NCBI GenBank assembly: GCA_019119265.1
Contig: DWXI01000142.1
Location: 1-61,218, forward strand
From: Candidatus Mediterraneibacter intestinigallinarum
GTDB lineage: Bacteria; Bacillota; Clostridia; Lachnospirales; Lachnospiraceae
Direction: 5' to 3'
DNA length: 61,218 bases
Shown: piece by piece, positions 17,225 to 24,423 of the stretch
How the letters are laid out: the number at the start of each line of letters is the position of its first letter
How positions within the stretch are numbered: position 1 is the stretch's first letter
Made by a program: the position numbers and the translations under genes
The notes under the pieces: generated by a model
What the model was told of the DNA's origin: nothing
The model's input: the letters and a program-made list of their open reading frames with translations, nothing else
Database searches by the model: none

Positions 17225-18111
17225 ATAATATGGCGGCGAAAGATATGAGAATCGGTAAAAAACGGACAAAAGCGGGCAGAAGATATCAGTCAGAAACGAA
17301 TCAGCGACTTCGGACTGTCATTTTTCTGATCGTGACAGTGGTGATACTTGCTGCGGTGACAGCTGCCGGTATCCTGACCGAAGGATATGCTGTGGAGACG
17401 GACTTTTCCCAGAGAAACTTAAGCCCCGGCCTGCAGCATCTCTTTGGCACGGACTGGATGGGCCGGGATATGCTGGCCCGCACATTATCAGGGCTGTCTC
17501 TGAGCATCCGGATCGGTATCATGACAGCGGTGGTCAGTGCTGCGGTGGCCCTGGCCCTCGGAACGGCTTCTGTCGTACTCGGACGGAAAGCTGATGTTGT
17601 GATCTCGTGGTGTATCGATCTCGTTATGGGAATCCCCCATATCCTGCTTGTTATGCTGATCTCACTGGCGTGCGGGCGAGGATTTATCGGTGTGGTGGCA
17701 GGAGTGTCTTTGAGCCACTGGCCGTCACTGGCAAGGGTGATCCGCGGAGAGCTGATGCAGCTTCGACAGGCGCCGTATATCCTTGTGGCAGAGAAGATGG
17801 GAGTATCAAAATTCCAGAATGTAAAACGGCATATGCTGCCTCATCTCCTGCCGCAGTTCCTTACAGGGCTGATCCTCCTGTTTCCTCATGCAATCCTGCA
17901 TGAGTCCGGCGTAACATTTCTGGGGTTCGGGCTTTCGTCGGAACAGCCTGCCATTGGCGTGATCCTTTCAGAGAGCATGCAGTACCTGACCACCGGAAAA
18001 TGGTGGCTGGCCCTTTTCCCCGGACTGGCCCTTGTTCTGGTAGTCGTATTATTTGCCCTTCTCGGAGAGCGGGTAAGGCGTCTGCTCGATCCGTCAAGCG
18101 TACATGAGTAA
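17221..18111 (+). CDS. nikC: NikC-like ABC transporter permease
   Basis: Second permease of the transporter (DppC/NikC family). A basic cytosolic N-terminus (residues 1-30), one membrane helix, the conserved HLFGTDWMGRDMLART motif that defines this family, then a core of helices with the coupling loop VAEKMGVSKFQNVKRHMLPH. The ATG overlaps the stop of nikB (ATGA). Ten bases separate it from the first ATPase gene. Confidence 0.9.
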   Translation: MNNMAAKDMRIGKKRTKAGRRYQSETNQRLRTVIFLIVTVVILAAVTAAGILTEGYAVETDFSQRNLSPGLQHLFGTDWMGRDMLARTLSGLSLSIRIGIMTAVVSAAVALALGTASVVLGRKADVVISWCIDLVMGIPHILLVMLISLACGRGFIGVVAGVSLSHWPSLARVIRGELMQLRQAPYILVAEKMGVSKFQNVKRHMLPHLLPQFLTGLILLFPHAILHESGVTFLGFGLSSEQPAIGVILSESMQYLTTGKWWLALFPGLALVLVVVLFALLGERVRRLLDPSSVHE

Positions 18112-18120
18112 GGAGATAAT

Positions 18121-19089
18121 ATGGAACCAATATTAAAGATTGAACATTTATCCGTCTATTTTACTCAATATGAGCAAGGTTTCCGCTTTTTCGGCTTTCA
18201 GAAGAGGCAGCTTGCTGCGGTAAAGGATCTGTCACTTGAGATAGAACCGGGCCAGATCGTCGCCGTGGTGGGAGCAAGCGGTTCGGGGAAGAGTCTGCTC
18301 GCCCACAGTATCCTCGGAATCCTCCCATATAATAGCCACATGGAAGGAAAGATACAATATGACGGAGAACCCCTGACGGAAAAGCGGGCGAAGAAATTAC
18401 GGGGGAGAGAAATATTCCTGATCCCACAGGGGGTTACTTATCTTGATCCGCTTATGAAAGTAGGAGCACAACTGAGCAAAGGGAAAAAGGATCCTGACAC
18501 GAAACAGCGCTGCAGAACAGCTCTTGAGCGGTATGGACTTGGAAGGGAAACGGAGGAGATGTATCCGTTTGAACTCTCCGGCGGGATGGCCCGCCGGGTG
18601 CTGATTGCTTCGGCGGTGACGGAGAAACCGAGGCTCGTCATAGCGGATGAACCGACGCCGGGGCTGGATGCACGTGCGGCAAAGCGGATCCTGAGCCATT
18701 TTCGGGAACTGGCGGACGAAGGGGCGGGAATGCTGTTTATCACCCATGATCTGGAACTGGCTCTCTCTGTCGCGGATGAAGTGGCAGTTTTCTATGCGGG
18801 AGAGACGATCGAGAAAGCAAAGGCAGAGGAGTTTAGCGATGTAGATAATCTGCGGCATCCGTATACCCGGGCGCTATGGCATGCCATGCCGGAGCACGGG
18901 TTCAAGGTGTCAGAGGGTACCCAGCCTTATGCCGGAAATGTCAGGAAAGGATGTTCCTATGCCGGACAGTGCCCTGTATGCAGGGAAGAATGCCGCACAA
19001 AAGATCAGATTCCTCTGATGAAATACCGGGATGGTGAAGTCCGGTGCCTGTATCCGGATGAGATAATGAAAAGTGGAGCAGAGCTATGA
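18121..19089 (+). CDS. nikD: NikD-like ABC transporter ATP-binding protein
   Basis: Peptide/nickel-type ATPase: Walker A GASGSGKSLLA (about residues 50-60), Q-loop in LIPQGVTYLDPL, signature LSGGMARRVL, Walker B LVIADEPTPGLD and His in FITHDLE. The C-terminal Cys-rich tail (CSYAGQCPVCREECR) is the oligopeptide-transporter C-terminal element seen in one ATPase of each pair. It overlaps nikE by 4 bases. Confidence 0.88.
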   Translation: MEPILKIEHLSVYFTQYEQGFRFFGFQKRQLAAVKDLSLEIEPGQIVAVVGASGSGKSLLAHSILGILPYNSHMEGKIQYDGEPLTEKRAKKLRGREIFLIPQGVTYLDPLMKVGAQLSKGKKDPDTKQRCRTALERYGLGRETEEMYPFELSGGMARRVLIASAVTEKPRLVIADEPTPGLDARAAKRILSHFRELADEGAGMLFITHDLELALSVADEVAVFYAGETIEKAKAEEFSDVDNLRHPYTRALWHAMPEHGFKVSEGTQPYAGNVRKGCSYAGQCPVCREECRTKDQIPLMKYRDGEVRCLYPDEIMKSGAEL

Positions 19090-19691
19090 TACTGGAAGCA
19101 CATAATCTTACGTTTTATTATCGGAATCGGAAGAAAAATCCGATCATTGACAGATTTGAACTGACGATATCGTCCGGAGAGCGCGTCGGGCTCAAGGGCC
19201 CCAGCGGCAGGGGAAAGACGACGCTTTGCAGGCTGCTGGCGGGATATGAACGTCCGAAGCAGGGGGGAGTACTTCTGGACGGCAGACCGATCAGGGAATA
19301 CCGCGGCGCCTGTCCGGTACAGATGGTGTGGCAGCATCCCGAGACGGTAGTGGATCCGCTGCTGAAGCTGAAGGAAACCATGGCAGAGGCGGGAGATATA
19401 GAAGGGCGGCTTATGGAGAAGCTTCATATAGAGAAGGAATGGCTGGACCGCTATCCGGCCGAACTTTCCGGCGGAGAACTGCAGCGCTTCTGTCTTGCCA
19501 GAGCCCTCCGGCCTGAGACAGAGATCTTGCTGTGCGATGAGATCACAGCTATGCTGGATCTCGTGACGCAGGCGCAGATATGGGAATTTTTGCTGGAAGA
19601 GGCGCGGAGGAGGAAGATGGGGATGCTGGTCGTGAGCCACAGCGAGGCGCTGCTGGAGAAAGTGTGTACAAGAATTATTACTTTTGACTGA
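19086..19691 (+). CDS. nikE: NikE-like ABC transporter ATP-binding protein
   Basis: Compact second ATPase of 201 residues: Walker A GPSGRGKTTLC (about residues 38-48), Q-loop QMVWQHPETV, signature LSGGELQRF, Walker B ILLCDEITAMLD and His in VVSHSEALL. It lacks the C-terminal extension of its partner. Last gene of the lar-nik run and followed at once by a palindromic element and the rpsF promoter. Confidence 0.87.
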   Translation: MILEAHNLTFYYRNRKKNPIIDRFELTISSGERVGLKGPSGRGKTTLCRLLAGYERPKQGGVLLDGRPIREYRGACPVQMVWQHPETVVDPLLKLKETMAEAGDIEGRLMEKLHIEKEWLDRYPAELSGGELQRFCLARALRPETEILLCDEITAMLDLVTQAQIWEFLLEEARRRKMGMLVVSHSEALLEKVCTRIITFD

Positions 19692-19693
19692 AA

Positions 19694-19764
19694 GCAGTTC
19701 AGCCGCGCCATTGGCAAAGACGCACTGGCGTGCTCATCGCGGCTGCACCGCATCTTTGCTCATA
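19694..19764 (+). repeat. Dispersed palindromic element, copy 3
   Basis: Begins gcagttcagccgcgccatt as in copy 1 (cagctcagccgcgccatt). Inner arms are gcaaaga and tctttgc where copy 1 has gtaaaac and gttttac: both sides changed and pairing kept. An apical gcac...gtgc stem is also kept. The distal ggctgaactgt arm is missing, so this copy is truncated on the right or uses a different end. Confidence 0.7.
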
Positions 19765-19773
19765 AAAAAACAC

Positions 19774-19802
19774 TTGAAATTTCAATTTCCTTATGGTATC
19801 AT
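19774..19802 (+). promoter_or_regulatory. Promoter of rpsF-ssb-rpsR
   Basis: TTGAAA (19774-19779), 17-base spacer, TATCAT (19797-19802). It gives an untranslated leader of nearly 100 bases before rpsF. Confidence 0.6.
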
Positions 19803-19809
19803 AAATAAC

Positions 19810-19903
19810 CGTGACATACTGTCGGATTATATCTGAACAGTTTCATAAATTCCTTGCTCCCGCGTGAGGACGGGGGCCAGAGACCATAAGGAGGTGCAAG
19901 ACC
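19810..19903 (+). promoter_or_regulatory. Candidate S6:S18-binding leader of rpsF
   Basis: Ribosomal protein S6 operons in many bacteria carry a leader bound by the S6-S18 pair. This long leader contains a cccg...cggg hairpin (about 19860-19874) and a well-formed AAGGAGG (19888-19894). I cannot confirm the motif by eye, so this rests on location and length. Confidence 0.3.
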
Positions 19904-20191
19904 ATGAATAAGTATGAATTAGCTGTTGTTGTGAGCGCAAAACTCGAAGACGAAGCAAGAGCAGACGTGATCGAGAAAGTTAAAGCTCTTATCACACGTT
20001 TCGGCGGCAACGTGACAGACGTGGATGAGTGGGGCAAGAGAAGATTCGCTTACGAGATCCAGAAAATGACAGAAGGATATTACTACTTCGTACACTTCGA
20101 GGCTGAGCCGACGGTTCCGGGCGAAGTGGAACAGCGTATCCGCATTATGGACAACGTGCTCAGATATTTATGCGTGAAACAGGAAGCATAA
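19904..20191 (+). CDS. rpsF: 30S ribosomal protein S6
   Basis: 95-residue S6: MNKYELAVVVSAKLED start, the VDEWGKRRFAYEI signature near residue 45, and the YYYFVHFEAEP strand. AAGGAGG lies 9 bases upstream. First gene of the rpsF-ssb-rpsR operon, whose order is widely conserved in Firmicutes. Confidence 0.97.
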   Translation: MNKYELAVVVSAKLEDEARADVIEKVKALITRFGGNVTDVDEWGKRRFAYEIQKMTEGYYYFVHFEAEPTVPGEVEQRIRIMDNVLRYLCVKQEA

Positions 20192-20207
20192 GCGGAAAGA
20201 GGTATAT

Positions 20208-20651
20208 ATGAATAAGGCAATATTAGTAGGACGGTTGACAAGAGATCCTGAAGTCAGATATTCACAGGGAGAGAATGCGACGGCAGTTGCGAGATATACA
20301 GTTGCCGTTGACCGCAGATTCAAGAGAGACGGAGAGCCGACAGCAGATTTCATTCCGTGTGTCGTGTTCGGACGTTCCGCAGAGTTTGCAGAGAAATATT
20401 TCCGTCAGGGAATGCGCGTTTCCATTTCCGGCCGTATCCAGACCGGAAGCTACACGAACAAAGACGGCGTGAAAGTATACACAACGGAAGTGATCGTGGA
20501 AGAACAGGAATTCGCAGAGAGCAGAGCTGAGAGCGAGGCAAACAGAGCATCCTACCAGCATTCTGCACCGGCACCGGCGCCGAGCGCACCGGCTGGCGAC
20601 GGATTTATGAATATCCCGGATGGCATTGATGAGGAGTTACCGTTCAATTGA
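20208..20651 (+). CDS. ssb: Single-stranded DNA-binding protein
   Basis: OB-fold SSB (MNKAILVGRLTRDPEVRYS start; YTVAVDRRFKR and FIPCVVFGRSAEFAEKYF motifs). An Ala/Pro/Ser-rich flexible linker (about residues 110-135) ends in the acidic protein-interaction tip IDEELPFN, the usual (D)D-x-PF form. Length 147. It sits between rpsF and rpsR as expected for the main replicative SSB. Confidence 0.97.
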   Translation: MNKAILVGRLTRDPEVRYSQGENATAVARYTVAVDRRFKRDGEPTADFIPCVVFGRSAEFAEKYFRQGMRVSISGRIQTGSYTNKDGVKVYTTEVIVEEQEFAESRAESEANRASYQHSAPAPAPSAPAGDGFMNIPDGIDEELPFN

Positions 20652-20707
20652 CCGGAAACACTTAGTGAGTGCAAGGCGTAGACGCAGCGCGAATTTAGTG
20701 TGAGGTC

Positions 20708-20752
20708 GTTCAATTTCTTTGGTGAGGTGTTTTCGAGCCTAGGAAATTGAAC
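20708..20752 (+). other. Large hairpin between ssb and rpsR
   Basis: Perfect 10-base arms gttcaatttc (20708-20717) and gaaattgaac (20743-20752) around a 25-base loop, just 28 bases before the rpsR start. No T run follows, so it is not a classic terminator. The flanking 20660-20707 stretch contains partly inverted cacttagtg / tttagtgtg. It may be a dispersed element or an mRNA processing or attenuation site. Confidence 0.6.
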
Positions 20753-20780
20753 TTCATTGTGAAGAAAGGAGATAACCATC

Positions 20781-21047
20781 ATGGCTTACGAAAAGGGAAG
20801 CAGACCGGAAGGCGGTTTTAAGAGAAGAGGACCGGCTCGCAGAAGAAAAAAAGTCTGCGTGTTCTGTGGTAAAGAGAATAACGAGATCGATTACAAGGAC
20901 GTAGCAAAGCTTAAGAAGTATATTTCCGAGAGAGGAAAAATCCTTCCGAGAAGAATCACAGGAAACTGTGCAAAGCATCAGAGAGCTCTTACAGTAGCAA
21001 TCAAGAGAGCAAGACACATTGCGCTGATGCCGTACGTTCAGGACTAA
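20781..21047 (+). CDS. rpsR: 30S ribosomal protein S18
   Basis: 88-residue S18 with a basic N-terminus ([14 protein letters not shown], the zinc-ribbon-like CxxC form) and the conserved [19 protein letters not shown] core. GAAAGGAG upstream. A strong terminator follows. Confidence 0.97.
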   Translation: MAYEKGSRPEGGFKRRGPARRRKKVCVFCGKENNEIDYKDVAKLKKYISERGKILPRRITGNCAKHQRALTVAIKRARHIALMPYVQD

Positions 21048-21059
21048 TTGAGAATAACA

Positions 21060-21096
21060 GGAGACTGTCGCCAGAGTGCGATGGTCTCTTTTTTTC
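21060..21096 (+). terminator. Rho-independent terminator after rpsR
   Basis: GGAGACTGTCGC pairs with GCGATGGTCTC(T) around a short loop, then a T run to 21096. It closes the rpsF-ssb-rpsR operon. Confidence 0.85.
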
Positions 21097-21115
21097 ATAC
21101 AAATTAAAAACATTA

Positions 21116-21143
21116 TTGACATATGTTCATAACGTAGTATACT
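21116..21143 (+). promoter_or_regulatory. Promoter of the DUF134 regulator / flavoprotein pair
   Basis: TTGACA (21116-21121), 16-base spacer, TATACT (21138-21143). The spacer and flanks have partial dyads (acatatgt; gtatac) that could be an operator for the regulator encoded next. Confidence 0.65.
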
Positions 21144-21182
21144 TATAGTCAGAGCTATAAAAACAGAAGGGAGGAGAAGATC

Positions 21183-21572
21183 ATGGCAAGACCGCAGAAG
21201 CAGAGGTGTATCTGTTCGCTTCCACAGGTGGCCGGTTTTGGTCCGCAAGGCTGCGAGTCATCCGGAAGTATTAACCTTACATATGACGAGTACGAAGTGA
21301 TCCGTCTGCTGGATCACATGCAGATGACGCAGGAACAGTGCGCGAAGAGGATGCAGATCTCCCGCCCGACTGTGACGCGGATCTACGACGAGGCGCGCCG
21401 GAAGATGGCGGATATGCTTGTGAATGGCAAGACTCTTACGATCGGTGGAGGCGATGTCTTTGTCTGCCCGGCAATGCGGCCGGAGTGTGCAGGGGAAGAG
21501 CACTGCTGTCATAAGAATCCGGATCTGTCGCGGGGCGTCAGGACGCTTGAAGATGACTCGGCGGATGAGTGA
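21183..21572 (+). CDS. DUF134 family helix-turn-helix regulator
   Basis: 129-residue DUF134 protein: MARPQKQRCICSLP start, a sigma-70 region 4-like HTH (about residues 36-80, YDEYEVIRLLDHMQMTQEQC and ISRPTVTRIYDEARRKM) and a Cys/His-rich C-terminal tail (CPAMRPECAGEEHCCH) that could bind a metal or Fe-S cluster. It lies 54 bases before the large flavoprotein gene and probably regulates it in response to metal, redox or sulfur state; that is inferred from context. Confidence 0.85.
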   Translation: MARPQKQRCICSLPQVAGFGPQGCESSGSINLTYDEYEVIRLLDHMQMTQEQCAKRMQISRPTVTRIYDEARRKMADMLVNGKTLTIGGGDVFVCPAMRPECAGEEHCCHKNPDLSRGVRTLEDDSADE

Positions 21573-21626
21573 AAACGGCAGAGGGCTCAGTGTCAGGAAT
21601 TTGAAAAAGAAGAGAGGTAAAAGAAG

Positions 21627-24209
21627 ATGAAGGTACTTATCATCGGCGGTGTCGCTGCCGGAACAAAAACTGCGGCTAAATTGAAGCGCGAAGACAGAAG
21701 TATCGAAGTGACCGTTATTACGAAAGATCAGGATATCTCTTATGCGGGGTGCGGACTTCCGTATTATGTGGGCGGATTTATTGAGAGCAGGGATGAGCTG
21801 ATCGTAAATACGCCTCAGAAGTATTCCGGGCTTACAGGCGTTGAGGTGCGCACTGGAAAAGAGGCGGTTGCCCTCGATGCGGACAAAAAAGAAGTGACTG
21901 TAAAAGATGTACAGACCGGAAATACAGAAGTCTGTCCTTATGATAAGCTAGTGCTCGCAGTCGGTGCATCCGCGGCAGAGCTTCCAATCGACGGAAAAGA
22001 TATTCCGGGCGTATTCAAGATGAGAACTCCGGATGACGCAGAAGCTATCCGTACATATGCAGAGAATAACGGTGTGAAGAAAGCAGTCGTGATCGGCGCC
22101 GGATTTATCGGCCTTGAGGCAGCGGAGAATCTGCATGCCAGAGGAATCAATGTGACGGTGATCGATTTTGCGTCCCAGATCCTGCCAAATATTCTGGATC
22201 CCGAGATGGCTGCTTATGCAAAGAAACATCTCCTGAACAGCGGGATCCGCGTGATCACCGGGACGAGTGCGGAGAAAGTGCTCGGAACAGATAAAGTAAC
22301 TGGCGTAAAAACATCAGCGGGTACACTGTCCTGCGAGATGCTGATCATGGCTGCAGGTATCCGTCCGAATACCGGATTTCTTGAGAATACAGGGATCGAG
22401 ATGTTTAAAGGAACCATCCTTGTGGACGGACAGATGAAGACGAATCTTGAAGATGTCTATGCGGCAGGAGACTGTGTGATGGTGACAAACCGGATCACGG
22501 GAAAGAGACAGTGGTCACCTATGGGCTCCTCTGCCAATATGGAAGGGCGTACTCTGGCGCAGGTGCTCGCAGGCGGGCAGAAGACGTATCCGGGCGTGCT
22601 TGGTACCGGTGTTGTAAAACTTCCGGGATTGAATATAGGGCGCACCGGTCTTACAGAGGCGCAGGCAAAAGAGGCGGGATACGACGTCATTACCGCGCTT
22701 GTGCCGACAGACGACAAGGCGCATTACTATCCGGATGCATCGTTCTTTATTACAAAGGTGATCGCGGACAAGACGACGAGAAAGCTGCTCGGAGTTCAGG
22801 TGTTCGGACCGGGCGAAGTGGACAAGATGGTAGATATCGCGGTCATGGGCATCAATATGGATGCAAAACTCGACGACTTTGAGAATGCGGACTTCGCATA
22901 TGCTCCGCCGTTCTCCACCGCAATCCATCCGTTTGTGCAGGCGGTTTATGTACTGATGAACAAGATTGACGGTACATTTGTGAGCATGACGCCGGCGGAA
23001 TATGCAGCAGGTGCCGCAGAAGGATACCGTGTAGTGGACGTACAGCCTGAGCCGGCCATACGCGGAGCATTCTTTGTAAATCTGGGTCAGGTCAACGGTG
23101 AGATCGAAGGTCTCGGCAAAGATGAGAAACTCCTGCTTGTGTGTGCAAAGGGAAAGAGAGCATATTTCCTGCAGAACAGAATGCGTTATTACGGTTATGA
23201 GAACACTGTTGTACTTGAAGGCGCTACATTCTTTAACGATGTAAAAGTTAAAAATGCCGGAATTGAGGTCTCGAAAGAAGAGGAGACGAGAGTAAAGGCG
23301 CTCGGATTCCTGAAAGACAAGAGAACGCCGGATAAATTCAACGGCCGTGTGATCACAAGGAATGGTAAGATTACGGCAGATGAGGCTAGGGCGATCGCTG
23401 AGGCTGCTGAGAAGTTCGGAAGCGGTGAAGTGACGATGACTTCCCGTCTGACTATGGAGATCCAGGGAGTGCCGTTTGACAATATCGAGCCTTTAAGAGA
23501 ATACCTGATGCAGGCGGGGCTTGAGACAGGAGGAACGGGTTCCAAAGTTCGTCCGGTTGTATCCTGCAAGGGAACAACCTGCCAGTACGGACTGATCGAT
23601 ACATTTGCACTGTCAGAGGAAATTCACGAGAGATTCTATCATGGATACCGTGAAGTGAAGCTGCCGCATAAGTTCAAGATCGCTGTCGGAGGATGTCCGA
23701 ATAACTGTGTGAAACCGGATCTGAATGATCTCGGCATTATCGGTCAGAGAGTTCCCCGGATCGATCTGGAGAAGTGCCGCGGCTGCAAGGTCTGCCAGAT
23801 TGAGAACAATTGTCCGATCAGTGTGGCGAAGATGACTGACGGGAAGATCACCATCGATGAGACTGCATGCAATCACTGCGGACGCTGTGTCGGCAAGTGT
23901 CCGTTCCATGCAATTGAAGATTATACGAACGGATACCGCCTCTATATCGGCGGGCGCTGGGGCAAGAAAGTGGCTCAGGGAAGATATCTGGATAAAGTGT
24001 TTACGGATAAAGAAGAAGTCCTCGCGATCGTTGAGAAAGCGATCCTGCTGTTCCGCGAGCAGGGGATTACAGGCGAGAGATTTGCCGATACCGTAGCACG
24101 ACTTGGATTTGAGAATGTGCAGGAACAGCTCCTCAAGGATGATCTGCTGGCGAGAAAAGATGACAATCTGAAAGCACAGAAACACATGAAAGGCGGGGCA
24201 ACCTGCTAG
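21627..24209 (+). CDS. CoA-disulfide-reductase-like flavoprotein fused to rhodanese, siroheme/Fe-S half-domain and ferredoxin
   Basis: An 860-residue multidomain redox enzyme. Residues 1-445: pyridine nucleotide-disulfide oxidoreductase, with GGVAAGTKTAAK FAD loop, redox Cys42 in YAGCGLPYY and a second dinucleotide loop VIGAGFIGLEAAE. Residues ~455-545: rhodanese domain with Cys506 in CAKGKR. Residues ~560-705: nitrite/sulfite-reductase-like half with Cys647, Cys652, Cys690 and Cys694, candidates for siroheme/4Fe-4S binding. Inserted ferredoxin with CRGCKVCQIENNCP and CNHCGRCVGKCP. Predicted cytosolic handling of sulfur, persulfide or sulfite. The single siroheme-type half is unusual and the substrate is unknown. 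Confidence 0.82.
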   Translation: MKVLIIGGVAAGTKTAAKLKREDRSIEVTVITKDQDISYAGCGLPYYVGGFIESRDELIVNTPQKYSGLTGVEVRTGKEAVALDADKKEVTVKDVQTGNTEVCPYDKLVLAVGASAAELPIDGKDIPGVFKMRTPDDAEAIRTYAENNGVKKAVVIGAGFIGLEAAENLHARGINVTVIDFASQILPNILDPEMAAYAKKHLLNSGIRVITGTSAEKVLGTDKVTGVKTSAGTLSCEMLIMAAGIRPNTGFLENTGIEMFKGTILVDGQMKTNLEDVYAAGDCVMVTNRITGKRQWSPMGSSANMEGRTLAQVLAGGQKTYPGVLGTGVVKLPGLNIGRTGLTEAQAKEAGYDVITALVPTDDKAHYYPDASFFITKVIADKTTRKLLGVQVFGPGEVDKMVDIAVMGINMDAKLDDFENADFAYAPPFSTAIHPFVQAVYVLMNKIDGTFVSMTPAEYAAGAAEGYRVVDVQPEPAIRGAFFVNLGQVNGEIEGLGKDEKLLLVCAKGKRAYFLQNRMRYYGYENTVVLEGATFFNDVKVKNAGIEVSKEEETRVKALGFLKDKRTPDKFNGRVITRNGKITADEARAIAEAAEKFGSGEVTMTSRLTMEIQGVPFDNIEPLREYLMQAGLETGGTGSKVRPVVSCKGTTCQYGLIDTFALSEEIHERFYHGYREVKLPHKFKIAVGGCPNNCVKPDLNDLGIIGQRVPRIDLEKCRGCKVCQIENNCPISVAKMTDGKITIDETACNHCGRCVGKCPFHAIEDYTNGYRLYIGGRWGKKVAQGRYLDKVFTDKEEVLAIVEKAILLFREQGITGERFADTVARLGFENVQEQLLKDDLLARKDDNLKAQKHMKGGATC

Positions 24210-24249
24210 GTATCTGTATAAGATATTTGACAAAAGAACGGTTACATAG

Positions 24250-24292
24250 GCCGGACAGAACGGGAGAGATACCTGTGCTGTCCGGCGTTTTT
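24250..24292 (+). terminator. Rho-independent terminator after the flavoprotein gene
   Basis: Perfect 9-base arms GCCGGACAG (24250-24258) and CTGTCCGGC (24278-24286), followed by GTTTTT. Beyond it, 24293-24423 carries a possible TATAAT (24327-24332) for gdpP with a weak -35. Confidence 0.9.
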
Positions 24293-24423
24293 AGATTATA
24301 CAGTGGCATAATCCATGAAAAAATGGTATAATAAGTCGTTAGCATTTAGAAGAAGGCTAAGTGTTTCTTTTATAATAAGCGTTATGCGCTGCCTGCAGAC
24401 AGGTGCGGATGAGGTGAAATGAT

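Noticed and set aside
22515-22928. Overlapping frames inside the flavoprotein gene
   Set aside because: No family resemblance or ribosome site; the 860-residue frame accounts for the sequence.
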